From assembly GCA_024401565.1 (NCBI GenBank), contig JAKSKU010000006.1, forward strand, positions 21,910 to 85,909: DNA of 64,000 bases. Direction: 5' to 3'. Shown here in pieces: positions 26,100 to 34,203 of this stretch. This DNA comes from Paludibacteraceae bacterium (GTDB lineage: Bacteria > Bacteroidota > Bacteroidia > Bacteroidales > Paludibacteraceae). A program made the translations under genes and the position numbers. Below the pieces are notes generated by a model. The model had not been told where the DNA came from, searched no databases, and worked only from the letters and a program-made list of their open reading frames with translations. Each line of letters opens with the position of its first letter. The stretch's first letter is position 1.

Positions 26100-27275
26100 T
26101 CATGGAACTATAAATTTCATACTTTTTTTGCCGTCAATCCTTAAAATATAGGATCCGGCAGGAAGTGAAAATAAGAAACTGCAATGTATGTCTGTGGAGA
26201 ATAATTGGCAGCCGTAGAAATTATATATCTCTATGTGGTGCTTTTGGTTGTCAGTGAACACAATTCTGTCTTTGAACAACTTGAATTCATCCATGTCTAA
26301 AGGGCTCGGCTCATTGTAGACGGCAGTGAAATGTTCATCGTGGTTTTGCATAATGTAAACGTAGACATTGTCTTTGGAAATGACGTCTCCTTTATCATTC
26401 TTCCAAAAACATTTGTCTGCTACCGTGACGCCATAACTTTTCAAGGTCACGTTGATGCCTTCAGGAAACGTGGCGGAATGGGATATTGACGACGTCTTGC
26501 TTTCGTTGTCAGTGTCGAAAGTCACGTTGTATCTTGGAGCTGTGGCGTCGGCAAGTGTTTTGAGTCTTTTGTCTGTCGATTTCTCTATCTCCTCCACAAT
26601 GTATCTGGCAAAATCTGTCGCTCCTGTTTCCTGTAGGTGGACACCGTCTTCTTTACCTTCTGGATATGCGATATATTCGTTTGGCATATAGTTGTTGTGA
26701 CGGTAGTAAGTGTTGTATTCGATCCCCGACTCATTGGAGAGATTATAGCCGAAAGTGTAGAGATCGATGAAGGGAGTGTTGTATTTCACGGCGGCTTCTT
26801 GCATTGCCTTTGGATGCTGACCATATGTTTGCTTAAGTTCTCCGTTTGTGCTCCACCAGTTTCGGTTGACGGTAGACAAAAGGACAGGTATAGCGCCTTT
26901 TCCCCTTGCCGCATTGCAGAATATGCCGATATAGTTGATGAATTCATCTGTTGTTGTGCAGACAGACGAGTATGTGTTGGAGTCGTTTGCTCCGAATGAG
27001 ACAAACAGATAATCACCGCTGCTTATTTTAGCAATCACATTGCTCCAGTATTCCTTGTAAAAGCTTTTTGTGGATGTTCCGCCGACTGCTTTGTTGTATA
27101 CAACTACCTTGTCTTTATCGAAAAAGTGATGCAGCACGGCTCCCCAGCCCATGCATGGATAGCTGTCTTGACCCCATGTCTCGGTTGTGCTGTCACCAAT
27201 GAGGAAGACGTGTGTGCGTGCTTCGATGGTGAAGAAGAAGAATGTGCAGATCAGCGGCAAAAGTCGTTTGAGCAT
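26100..27275 (-). CDS. SGNH esterase (rhamnogalacturonan acetylesterase-like), T9SS-type tail, copy A
   Basis: A secreted SGNH/GDSL hydrolase of 391 residues with a signal peptide (about 1-18). The conserved blocks are all present: LIGDSTTETWG (nucleophile Ser), AVGGTSTKSF (Gly), SFGANDSN (Asn) and EDGVHLQETG (Asp/His). The order and spacing resemble rhamnogalacturonan acetylesterases (CE12), which remove acetyl groups from plant pectin or related glycans. After the catalytic domain there is a repeat-like domain, then a C-terminal segment ending in PAGSYILRIDGKKSMKFIVP, typical of T9SS type A sorting signals. A close paralogue lies immediately upstream at 27282, seven bases away, so the two are co-transcribed. 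Confidence 0.88.
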   Translation of the reverse strand: MLKRLLPLICTFFFFTIEARTHVFLIGDSTTETWGQDSYPCMGWGAVLHHFFDKDKVVVYNKAVGGTSTKSFYKEYWSNVIAKISSGDYLFVSFGANDSNTYSSVCTTTDEFINYIGIFCNAARGKGAIPVLLSTVNRNWWSTNGELKQTYGQHPKAMQEAAVKYNTPFIDLYTFGYNLSNESGIEYNTYYRHNNYMPNEYIAYPEGKEDGVHLQETGATDFARYIVEEIEKSTDKRLKTLADATAPRYNVTFDTDNESKTSSISHSATFPEGINVTLKSYGVTVADKCFWKNDKGDVISKDNVYVYIMQNHDEHFTAVYNEPSPLDMDEFKLFKDRIVFTDNQKHHIEIYNFYGCQLFSTDIHCSFLFSLPAGSYILRIDGKKSMKFIVP

Positions 27276-27281
27276 ATCTGA

Positions 27282-28463
27282 TTATTTAATTGTAATCTTT
27301 ACACTTCTTGCCTTGTCTAATGTCAGAATATAGGTTCCGCTAGGCAAGTTGAGAGGGAACTCGTGTTTAGACGATGCGGATGAGACAAGGGCTCCGTTTA
27401 GCGAATATATGTGGATAGTATGAGTCTCGTCGTCTGCAAACATAATCCCGTCGGGAAGAACAGTCAGATAATCGGAGGAAACGTTTTTGACGGCAGGAGA
27501 ATGGTCGTATATGGCAGTGAAATGTTCGTCGTGGTCTTGCATCACATATATGAACAGACTGTTGGTGGAAACAATCTCACCTTTGTAATTAGACCAAATA
27601 CATTTGTCGTATTCTGTGATGCCATAACTCTTCATAGTGACGTTGATTCCTTCAGGAAACGTGGCGGAACGTGTGATCGACGTCATTCTGCTTTCATCGT
27701 CTGCGTCAATCACAACGTGGTATCTTGGTTTGGTGGCATCAGCGAGAGTTTTGAGTCTTTCATCTGTCGAATTCTCAATCTCCTCCACGATATATCTGGC
27801 ATAATCTATAGCTCCGGATTCTTGAAGGTGAACCCCGTCTTCCTTCCCGTCTGGATATCCCTTGTATTCATTGGGATGATAGTTGTTGTGACGGTAATAA
27901 GTGTTATATTCTGGTCCCACTTCGTTAGAAAGCTTCAAACCGAAGTTGTATAGGTCGAAAAAAGGAGTGTTGTATTTTTCGGCGGCATTCTTCATCGCCT
28001 GGGGATGCATTCCGTATGAAGATTTGATTATAGTGTCATACCACCAGTTTCGGTTGATGGTAGAAAGAAGGACAGGGATAGCGCCTTTTTCTCTTGCCGC
28101 ATTGCAGAATATGCCGATATATTCTATGAATTCGCCTGTTGTTGTATATCCTAAAGAATAGGTGTTTGAATCGTTTGCACCAAAGGAGATGAACAGATAA
28201 TCTCCGCTATTGATGTCTGCAATCACATCATTCCAGAACTCGTTGTAGAAAGTTTTGGTAGATGTCCCTCCCACAGCTCTGTTGTCTACAATAACTTTAT
28301 CTTTATCGAAAAAGTGTTGGAATACGGCTCCCCAACCCATGCATGGATACCAGTTTTTCCCCCATGTTTCGGTTGTGCTGTCTCCAATAGTAATGACGCG
28401 GATGCTCGCTTCTACATTGACGCATGCGAATATTGATATTATAAACAGAAGTAGTTTTGACAT
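27282..28463 (-). CDS. SGNH esterase (rhamnogalacturonan acetylesterase-like), T9SS-type tail, copy B
   Basis: A tandem paralogue of the gene at 26100, about 393 residues, nearly colinear along its whole length. The catalytic blocks are TIGDSTTETWG, AVGGTSTKTF, SFGANDSN and EDGVHLQESG. The C-terminal sorting-type segment ends in PSGTYILTLDKARSVKITIK. I set the start at 28463 (MSKLLLFIISIFACVNVEA), which gives a clean signal peptide. The longer reading from 28499 runs into the -7 box. It is the first gene of the pair. The catalytic halves are more alike than the C-terminal halves, which suggests duplication followed by divergence of surface-display regions. Confidence 0.88.
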   Translation of the reverse strand: MSKLLLFIISIFACVNVEASIRVITIGDSTTETWGKNWYPCMGWGAVFQHFFDKDKVIVDNRAVGGTSTKTFYNEFWNDVIADINSGDYLFISFGANDSNTYSLGYTTTGEFIEYIGIFCNAAREKGAIPVLLSTINRNWWYDTIIKSSYGMHPQAMKNAAEKYNTPFFDLYNFGLKLSNEVGPEYNTYYRHNNYHPNEYKGYPDGKEDGVHLQESGAIDYARYIVEEIENSTDERLKTLADATKPRYHVVIDADDESRMTSITRSATFPEGINVTMKSYGITEYDKCIWSNYKGEIVSTNSLFIYVMQDHDEHFTAIYDHSPAVKNVSSDYLTVLPDGIMFADDETHTIHIYSLNGALVSSASSKHEFPLNLPSGTYILTLDKARSVKITIK

Positions 28464-28487
28464 TATATACACCTTGTTTGCAGACTG

Positions 28488-28495
28488 CAAAATTA
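28488..28495 (-). promoter_or_regulatory. -7 box of the esterase pair
   Basis: On the minus strand TAATTTTG matches TAnnTTTG exactly and lies about 25 bases before the chosen start at 28463. Confidence 0.5.
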
Positions 28496-28509
28496 GCAAA
28501 TAAATAAGG

Positions 28510-28545
28510 GAATTATATTATAGTTGTCCAAACTTTCTCTTTTAA
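28510..28545 (+). repeat. AATTATAT/GTTGTCCAAAC dispersed element, copy 1
   Basis: AATTATATTATAGTTGTCC continues into AAACTTTCTC. Related copies lie at 37457-37492 (+) and 32681-32719 (-). Confidence 0.55.
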
Positions 28546-28606
28546 CCTCCTTGGAGTAAAGATTTGAGGCAACCACACATAAAATGAGTATGTTTTTATT
28601 GGAAAA

Positions 28607-28638
28607 TTTGCTGGTGAACCTCATTTCTCATACTTTTG
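28607..28638 (+). promoter_or_regulatory. Bacteroidetes promoter TTTG-N20-TACTTTTG
   Basis: TTTG (28607-28610), 20 bases, then TACTTTTG (28631-28638) is a textbook -33/-7 pair for the small exported protein at 28674. Confidence 0.75.
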
Positions 28639-28673
28639 AAGACGCTAACTATTGGCAATAAACAAACAGTTAT

Positions 28674-29240
28674 ATGAAAAAAGCTATATACATATTGGTA
28701 TTGTTCGCATTATCTGTTGTGACGGTGGAAGCCAGGCAGACAACCTCTGTCGGTGCTGCCAAATATTACACTGACGACATACTTCGTGAAATGGGATGCA
28801 GAAAGCAAGACTATCTGAGAATGGTGGCTGAAAAAGGTTATACAGAACAGGAGGTAGGAGAGGTGGCACTGTTGATCTCACAGTCGGAGTCGGAAATACG
28901 GAAAGGTTCCAAAATCTCAAAAAAGTATTGGGTGAAGACGTTGAAGGATCGGGAAAACAAAGAGAGTTATGCTGTCGCTGACTATATAGGAATGATTGTC
29001 GAGTTGATTGAGCCTATCCACGCTCAGGCTTATGTCAAATCTAACAAGAAAGATTCTGACGTTCCTTTGGTCACTCGTTTTAGCGCCACTAAAGCAGACT
29101 ATCCTTCAGACATCAATGCGGAATACCAGTCGTTTTTCCCGAATTGGCTACAGATAAATGACTCTTATCTTCAGCATGTTCATACGAAAGCGTGTGACAG
29201 CCCCAATTCTAGATGCCCGAACAAATTCATTAAGTATTGA
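28674..29240 (+). CDS. Exported protein of unknown function
   Basis: A 188-residue protein with a signal peptide (cleavage near VTVEA-RQTTS). The mature part is helical and charged, with a C-terminal stretch holding two cysteines (TKACDSPNSRCPNKF). I recognise no family. It is a single-gene transcript with a very good promoter 36 bases upstream and no close neighbours on its strand. Confidence 0.7.
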   Translation: MKKAIYILVLFALSVVTVEARQTTSVGAAKYYTDDILREMGCRKQDYLRMVAEKGYTEQEVGEVALLISQSESEIRKGSKISKKYWVKTLKDRENKESYAVADYIGMIVELIEPIHAQAYVKSNKKDSDVPLVTRFSATKADYPSDINAEYQSFFPNWLQINDSYLQHVHTKACDSPNSRCPNKFIKY

Positions 29241-29286
29241 CGCTATTTTCTGCTTCAGTGGAAAAATGCTCCGTCAGTGCAATAGG

Positions 29287-30078
29287 TCAGAACATTTCAC
29301 TTCCAAGCTCTTGTAATGGTTCTTCGAATGATTCCCATGTTGTATTTGTCCCGTCGTACTCAAACATATTATATTCTTTTATGCATTTTTTCCCAGTAAG
29401 ATAGTTTATGCTGGTCTCTACTGTATAACCATCACTTTTGTTAATTGAAATTTGATCATATCCGATTTTGTAGAACTTATTATCTTGAAAGCGATATTTG
29501 GTTGTATATGCGGTTGATCCCCAACCACCACCATCGCTCAATTGATCACACAATACTTTCAGAACACCTTTTTCTGTAATTTCGAGATTTGCATGGTTCC
29601 ATACACCCATTTTGTCAATTTCAATCAATCCTTTCCATGCTTTGTACTGTGTGAATGTGCCATCACCATTTCCCCAATAGATGGCAAAGATTTGTGGATT
29701 TTCATTTACTGAATAGTACTCGTACTCAGTCGTTCCAATTTTTCTGGCATTAAACACAAGATCCGCAATACCGTCTTTATTAAGGTCGCCTGTGGCCTCG
29801 TTTTTTATTTCCCATTGTTCAGGGATTATTTCCTTTGTGTTGCGTCCTTCTTTATTGAAAACATGACCATATTCGCACAACTCATTGTTTATGATCTCTT
29901 CCTCCTCATATTCTTCATCATAATACTCAGATGGAAAAGCTACTGCGACAGAATCATAATCCGAAGGATAATCTGTATTTTGTTGTGATTCTTCATTTTC
30001 AACTGCCTTTTGATTGCAGGAAATTAGTGCAAAACAGATAATGATGTTTGTTACGATGATATGTTTTATTCTGCTCAT
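29287..30078 (-). CDS. Lipoprotein with FG-GAP/EF-hand-like repeat
   Basis: A 263-residue lipoprotein (signal ICFALISC) followed by a very acidic linker rich in Glu, Asp and Tyr. The segment GDLNKDGIADLVFNARK is the calcium-binding D-x-[DN]-x-D-G motif of FG-GAP/VCBS-type repeats; a second, weaker one is WGNGDGTFTQY. Such proteins are usually surface or periplasmic and binding rather than catalytic. No enzyme motif is visible. Function is unknown. Confidence 0.75.
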   Translation of the reverse strand: MSRIKHIIVTNIIICFALISCNQKAVENEESQQNTDYPSDYDSVAVAFPSEYYDEEYEEEEIINNELCEYGHVFNKEGRNTKEIIPEQWEIKNEATGDLNKDGIADLVFNARKIGTTEYEYYSVNENPQIFAIYWGNGDGTFTQYKAWKGLIEIDKMGVWNHANLEITEKGVLKVLCDQLSDGGGWGSTAYTTKYRFQDNKFYKIGYDQISINKSDGYTVETSINYLTGKKCIKEYNMFEYDGTNTTWESFEEPLQELGSEMF

Positions 30079-30209
30079 TTCTCAGGATGTTAGAAACCTA
30101 TTATTTATTGCAAAAATAACAATAATCACTTGGCTGGGCAAAGAAACGGTAAAGAAAAAGAAGACGACACAATGCCGTCTCCTTGTCTGGTCAGAATGGA
30201 AAGACTGAA

Positions 30210-30758
30210 TTACTTTCCGAAGTATCTGTTGTAAAGACCACGGAAGCCCTGTCCGTGACGAGCCTCATCCTTAGCCATCTCGTGAACAGTGTCGTGGATT
30301 GCGTCAAGATTCTGAGCCTTTGCGTTCTTTGCGATACGGAACTTATCCTCGCAAGCTCCAGCCTCAGCGTTCATTCTCTTCTCAAGGTTAGTCTTTGTGT
30401 CCCAAACTACATCACCAAGAAGCTCTGCGAACTTAGCAGCGTGCTCAGCCTCCTCGAATGCGTAACGCTTGAATGCCTCTGCGATCTCTGGATAACCCTC
30501 GCGATCAGCCTGACGACTCATTGCCAAGTACATACCAACCTCTGAACACTCACCGTTGAAGTGTGCGTTAAGATCCTTGATCATCTCTGGATCACATCCC
30601 TTTGCCACACCAATCTCGTGCTCTGTAGCATAGTTGACTGGTGCTGACTCATCAAGCTCCTTGAACTTACTTGCTGGAACCTTACACTGTGGGCACTTCT
30701 CTGGTGCACTATCTCCTTCGTGGACGTAACCACATACTGTACAAATGAACTTTGCCAT
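30210..30758 (-). CDS. Rubrerythrin (reverse domain order)
   Basis: A 182-residue non-haem iron peroxidase that reduces hydrogen peroxide. The N-terminus is a rubredoxin-like zinc/iron site ([10 protein letters not shown] and CPQCKVP), followed by the ferritin-like diiron domain ([40 protein letters not shown]). Rubredoxin before ferritin is the 'reverse rubrerythrin' order of anaerobes. Codon use is biased to preferred codons, so expression is probably high. PerR and a flavodiiron protein lie upstream on the same strand, forming an oxygen/peroxide defence group. Confidence 0.95.
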   Translation of the reverse strand: MAKFICTVCGYVHEGDSAPEKCPQCKVPASKFKELDESAPVNYATEHEIGVAKGCDPEMIKDLNAHFNGECSEVGMYLAMSRQADREGYPEIAEAFKRYAFEEAEHAAKFAELLGDVVWDTKTNLEKRMNAEAGACEDKFRIAKNAKAQNLDAIHDTVHEMAKDEARHGQGFRGLYNRYFGK

Positions 30759-30795
30759 AATAATATAGTTTTAGTTTTTTGGTTTTTATTATTTA

Positions 30796-30893
30796 ATTAT
30801 AACGTAAAATTTCCGTGAAATGATTCGTAAAATTTATTGTTGAATAGGATCAAATCATAATTTCCGTGAAATTTTATGAAAATTTTACGTTCA
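30796..30893. repeat. CGTAAAATTTCCG inverted-repeat element, full copy
   Basis: ACGTAAAATTTCCGTGAAAT at the left and a reverse-complementary copy at the right (AAATTTTACGT) bound a ~98-base AT-rich element between the flavodiiron and rubrerythrin genes. A half copy is at 12730-12766. It fills the promoter region of rubrerythrin. Confidence 0.7.
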
Positions 30894-30905
30894 ATTGTTT
30901 ATCTG

Positions 30906-32066
30906 TTATTCCAACACCTCTTTAGCCAATGCGACTAATGATGCCTCCTGATCTGCTTTCAATGCCGACTTGATTGTGACAACTGTGTCGCAGATCTTAA
31001 TGTCTTTCATCGCCTCAAGTTTCTCTCTCATGAATTTGCCTGATACTGGAGCCCATGTGCCGTTCTCAATGATGCCGACGGTACGCTTCTGATAGTTCTT
31101 GCTTTTCAAATGTGAAAGGAAACTCTCCATCGGAGGGAATAGGCCTCCGTCGTATGTAGGAGCAGCAATGATCATTCTGCCGTATCTGAATGCGTCTTCG
31201 ATGACTTCTGCCTCGTCGTCGCGGCTAAGATCGCTCACAACAACCTTCTTTGCACCCTCTTTCTCAAGGATCGACGCGATCTTCTCTGCGGATCTCTTTG
31301 TGTTGCCGTGGATCGACGCGTATGCCACCAACACACCGTCACTCTCCACACCGTATGAGCTCCATGTGTTGTAAAGGTCGATATAGTAGCCAAGATTATC
31401 CTTTAGTACTGGTCCGTGGAGTGGGGCGATAGTCTTGATGTCAAGCGACGCCGCTTTCTTCAACAACGCCTGCACCTGCACACCATACTTTCCACAGATA
31501 TTGAAATAGTAGCGTCGAGCCTCACATGCCCAATCGCCATCATATTTAGAGATCGCACCGAATTTGCCGAATCCGTCGGCAGCAAACAACACCTTCTCGT
31601 TGCTCTCGTATGACACCATCACCTCTGGCCAATGAACCATCGGAGCGAATACGAAAGTAAGGTTGTGATTACCAAGGCTTAACGACTCGCCGTCTTTCAC
31701 CTCTATTTTTCTGCCATCAAGGTTGACATCAAAAAACTGAGCCATATAAGTGAATGTCTTGGCATTACCAACGATTTTAGCTGTAGGGAATACCTCCAAC
31801 GCTTTCATCATCGAACCAGCGTGGTCTGGCTCCATGTGCTGGCAAACGATATAATCAAGGTTTTTGCCTCCCAACACTGCCTTAACATTGTTGATCCACT
31901 CATCTGTCTTTCTCGCGTCGACAGTGTCCATAACAGCTGTCTTCTCATCAAGAATGACGTAAGAATTGTACGAAATGCCCTCTGGCACTACATATTGGCT
32001 CTCAAACAAATCAATATCCAAGTCGTCGACGCCAACATATCTGATTTTTTCAGAAACATTCATCAT
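30906..32066 (-). CDS. Flavodiiron protein (FprA-type A flavoprotein)
   Basis: A 386-residue cytoplasmic oxygen or nitric oxide reductase. The N-terminal metallo-beta-lactamase-like domain carries the diiron ligands in CQHMEPDHAGSM, VHWPEVM, AADGFGKFG and APLHGPVL. The C-terminal flavodoxin domain binds FMN (VAYASIHGNTKRSAEKIA, AAPTYDGGLFPPM). The start is the ATG ATG pair at 32066, which lies 11 bases after the end of the PerR-like gene; earlier codons would overlap it. It removes O2 directly in an anaerobe and is probably co-transcribed with, and controlled by, the upstream PerR. Confidence 0.94.
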   Translation of the reverse strand: MMNVSEKIRYVGVDDLDIDLFESQYVVPEGISYNSYVILDEKTAVMDTVDARKTDEWINNVKAVLGGKNLDYIVCQHMEPDHAGSMMKALEVFPTAKIVGNAKTFTYMAQFFDVNLDGRKIEVKDGESLSLGNHNLTFVFAPMVHWPEVMVSYESNEKVLFAADGFGKFGAISKYDGDWACEARRYYFNICGKYGVQVQALLKKAASLDIKTIAPLHGPVLKDNLGYYIDLYNTWSSYGVESDGVLVAYASIHGNTKRSAEKIASILEKEGAKKVVVSDLSRDDEAEVIEDAFRYGRMIIAAPTYDGGLFPPMESFLSHLKSKNYQKRTVGIIENGTWAPVSGKFMREKLEAMKDIKICDTVVTIKSALKADQEASLVALAKEVLE

Positions 32067-32077
32067 AACTGTACTAT

Positions 32078-32512
32078 TTATTTTGATTCTTTGACTTTCT
32101 GTTTTTTCATACACTTCTCACAAATGCCAGTAAGGTTCAATTGCACATTCTGGATGTTGTGTGAACCGAATTCCAACGATGACAGTTCGTTGATGATTGG
32201 CATCTTAGAAGGAAAAATATCGTAGATCATTCCGCAATGCTGACACAAGAAATGAGCATGAGCGGATATGTCTCCGTCGAAATGCACACACTTGTCCTCA
32301 ATGTTTAATTGAGCCGCAGCACCGTTTTCTACGAATAGTTTAAGAGTATTGTAAATTGTGGTTTTGGAAAGAGTGGATATCTCCTCATGAAGAGCCTCAT
32401 AGATTTCCTCCACTGTCGGATGTGTTTTATGAGTCATCAAATACTTCATCACTGCCACTCTCTGTACTGATGGTTTTATTCCAAATTTTAATATGTAATC
32501 CTCTACTCTCAT
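32078..32512 (-). CDS. perR: PerR/Fur-family peroxide-responsive repressor
   Basis: A 144-residue Fur-family metalloregulator. The winged-helix part includes HPTVEEIYEAL and LSKTTIYNTLKLF. The metal site reads VHFDGDISAHAHFLC, followed by CQHCGMIYDI and the second pair CEKC (structural zinc). The aspartate in MIYD at the position of PerR Asp104 suggests a PerR rather than Fur type. It is first in an operon with the flavodiiron protein. A palindrome just upstream (32521) may be its own operator. Confidence 0.85.
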   Translation of the reverse strand: MRVEDYILKFGIKPSVQRVAVMKYLMTHKTHPTVEEIYEALHEEISTLSKTTIYNTLKLFVENGAAAQLNIEDKCVHFDGDISAHAHFLCQHCGMIYDIFPSKMPIINELSSLEFGSHNIQNVQLNLTGICEKCMKKQKVKESK

Positions 32513-32520
32513 ATTTGCAA

Positions 32521-32537
32521 TTTGTTATGATTACAAA
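32521..32537. promoter_or_regulatory. Candidate PerR operator
   Basis: TTTGTTATGATTACAAA is a near-palindrome with TTTGT/ACAAA arms, eight bases upstream of the perR start on the minus strand. It resembles PerR/Fur boxes in form; binding is inferred. Confidence 0.4.
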
Positions 32538-32594
32538 TTTACAATGAATTTAATTATTCGCAAATTATTTTTTTGTTTTTTGAAAAAAGTGATA

Positions 32595-32719
32595 GTGTAG
32601 CAGTTGCCCAAAACGAGGATTGTTAAGGGCGGAACGCCCTAACCCCTCCATCCAACGCGAGTCCGTAGGACGAGCGTATAAAAAATAAGAGTGTTTGGAC
32701 AACACGTATATAATTGCAA
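32595..32719. repeat. GTTGCCCAAA-ended element (MITE-like)
   Basis: The left end reads GCAGTTGCCCAAAACGAGG. The right end, on the minus strand, reads AATTATATACGTGTTGTCC then AAACAC. The ends are related inverted repeats. The interior holds the hairpin AGGGCGGAACGCCCT. Related ends occur at 28510, 37457 and 44545. Confidence 0.5.
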
Positions 32720-32796
32720 AAATAGGGGAAGTTTATTAAAACTTACCCCTATAAATTATTATGACACGAATTTGTTACGATACGGATGTCAACTGT

Positions 32797-32823
32797 GACA
32801 CGTCCGTGCGTCTCTACGTGCAG
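32797..32823. repeat. GTAGAGACGC palindromic repeat, copy 2
   Basis: ACACGTCCGTGCGTCTCTAC on the plus strand is the reverse complement of the copy at 46374. It ends six bases before the ilvE stop codon. Confidence 0.7.
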
Positions 32824-32828
32824 ATGAA

Positions 32829-33851
32829 TTATTCAACGATCATTACCCAACCGTGCTTGTCCTCGATCTCTCCGTACTGGATGCCACGGATAGTCTTGTA
32901 AAGCTTCTCGCTGATTGGTCCAGGAGTGCCATTCTTAGCGATGACGTAGCTCTTACCGGCATCTGGATCATCAATACGTGAGATAGGGCTGATAACGGCA
33001 GCTGTACCACATGCTCCAGCCTCTTCCATTGTCTCAAGTTCCTCGATAGGAATTGCTCTCTGCTCAACCTTCAAACCAAGATCACGAGCGATCTGCATCA
33101 AACTGTTGTTTGTGATAGAAGGAAGGATTGATGTAGACTTTGGAGTGATATATGTATTGTTCTTGATACCGAAGAAGTTAGCAGCACCAGCCTCGTCGAT
33201 ATACTTCTTCTCCTTAGCGTCAAGGTAGAACTCACATGAGTAACCAAGGTCGTGAGCACTCTTGTTGGCCAAAAGGCTGGCAGCGTAGTTACCACCTACC
33301 TTGTAGATACCTGTTCCAAGAGGAGCTGAACGGTCGTACTTACGAGTCACAACGTATGGAGTTGTAGCGAAACCACCCTTGAAGTATGGACCTACTGGAG
33401 TCACGAACATCATACATAGGTATTCAGTAGAAGGGCGAACACCTACCTGTGCGCCGATACCGATAAACAAAGGACGGATATACAATGAAGCACCGCTCTC
33501 GTAAGGTGGAATGAAACGCTCGTTAAGCTTAACAACCTTCTTCACCATCTCGATGAACTTCTCAGTAGGAAGCTCAGGCATCAAAATACCCTGGCAAGTG
33601 TGCTGAAGACGCTCTGCGTTTGCCTGTGGGCGGAAGACGCGGATCTTACCGTCTTTACATCTGTAAGCCTTCAAACCTTCGAATGCCTCCTGTCCGTAGT
33701 GTAGGCAAGTAGCAGCCATGTGGATGTTCAATGTCTCCTCTGAGCTAACCTCGATCTCGCCCCATTTGCCATCTCTCCAATAGCAACGAACATTATAATC
33801 TGTCTTTCTATAGCCAAATCCCAAATTTGACCAATCAAGTGTATCAGCCAT
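32829..33851 (-). CDS. ilvE: Branched-chain amino acid aminotransferase
   Basis: A 340-residue class IV PLP-dependent transaminase converting leucine, isoleucine and valine to their 2-oxo acids with 2-oxoglutarate, in the cytoplasm. The PLP lysine is K184 in GTGIYKVGGNYAAS. Other landmarks are HYGQEAFEGLKAYR, SLYIRPLFIG, YIDEAGAANFFGI and EEAGACGTAAVISP. Length and order match the BCAT group related to eukaryotic enzymes. The codon bias indicates high expression. It is a single gene with its own -7 box at 33886. Confidence 0.97.
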   Translation of the reverse strand: MADTLDWSNLGFGYRKTDYNVRCYWRDGKWGEIEVSSEETLNIHMAATCLHYGQEAFEGLKAYRCKDGKIRVFRPQANAERLQHTCQGILMPELPTEKFIEMVKKVVKLNERFIPPYESGASLYIRPLFIGIGAQVGVRPSTEYLCMMFVTPVGPYFKGGFATTPYVVTRKYDRSAPLGTGIYKVGGNYAASLLANKSAHDLGYSCEFYLDAKEKKYIDEAGAANFFGIKNNTYITPKSTSILPSITNNSLMQIARDLGLKVEQRAIPIEELETMEEAGACGTAAVISPISRIDDPDAGKSYVIAKNGTPGPISEKLYKTIRGIQYGEIEDKHGWVMIVE

Positions 33852-33885
33852 AATTTTTCTAATTTATGAATTTCATTACTTTCTA

Positions 33886-33893
33886 CAAAAATA
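33886..33893 (-). promoter_or_regulatory. -7 box of ilvE
   Basis: TATTTTTG on the minus strand matches TAnnTTTG exactly, about 35 bases before the start codon. Confidence 0.55.
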
Positions 33894-33944
33894 ACGACTT
33901 TTTTAGAATGGTGTTTTCAAATGGGGGATTTTTTTGGCAATTAT

Positions 33945-34043
33945 TGCAAAAGTTGTACCCACAAAATTACTAAAATCTGCAAAAATCGCACCCGGAAAAC
34001 TATCAAAATCTGCAAAAATCGCACCCGGAAATAATTATGAGCT
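33945..34043. repeat. 33-bp tandem array A, three units
   Basis: Units start at 33945, 33978 and 34011 with TGCAAAAGTTGTACCC or TGCAAAAATCGCACCC; units 2 and 3 are nearly identical over their first 21 bases. No spacers separate them, so this is not a CRISPR. Confidence 0.9.
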
Positions 34044-34071
34044 TAACTTTTATGGCATATTCGTTGTCGTT

Positions 34072-34203
34072 TACTCTCGCTTTCGTGATGATTTGATAGT
34101 TTTATACTCTCGTTTTCGTGATGATTCGTTTGTTTTATACTCTCATTTTCGTGATAATAATATATATTTGTACTCTCATTTTCGTGATAATTAATATGGA
34201 AAG
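34072..34203. repeat. 33-bp tandem array B, four units
   Basis: Units start at 34072, 34105, 34138 and 34171 with TACTCTCGTTTTCGTGAT or close variants, followed by AT-rich variable halves. The fourth unit runs into the start codon of the DUF4143 gene at 34196. Confidence 0.93.

Larger units (their letters stand above)
32513..32828. other. 316-base intergenic region between perR and ilvE
   Basis: It contains the presumed perR operator, an element with GTTGCCCAAA ends (32595-32719) holding an AGGGCG/CGCCCT hairpin, and a GTAGAGACGC-type repeat near the ilvE stop. No gene was seen. Confidence 0.7.
33852..34195. other. 344-base region occupied by two 33-bp-period arrays
   Basis: Between the divergent ilvE and the AAA/DUF4143 gene lie the ilvE promoter and two adjacent tandem arrays, both with a 33-bp period. 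An open frame through them exists only because 33 is a multiple of three; I do not treat it as a gene. Confidence 0.85.

Noticed and set aside
33934-34194. Open frame of 86 codons with repeated YSRFRDD/YSHFRDN segments
   Set aside because: It is the translation of the 33-bp tandem arrays; the period is a multiple of three, so the frame stays open by construction. No start context or protein-like character outside the repeats.
33945-34203. Possible CRISPR array
   Set aside because: Units are directly adjacent with gradual divergence and no unique spacers, and there are no cas genes in the window.
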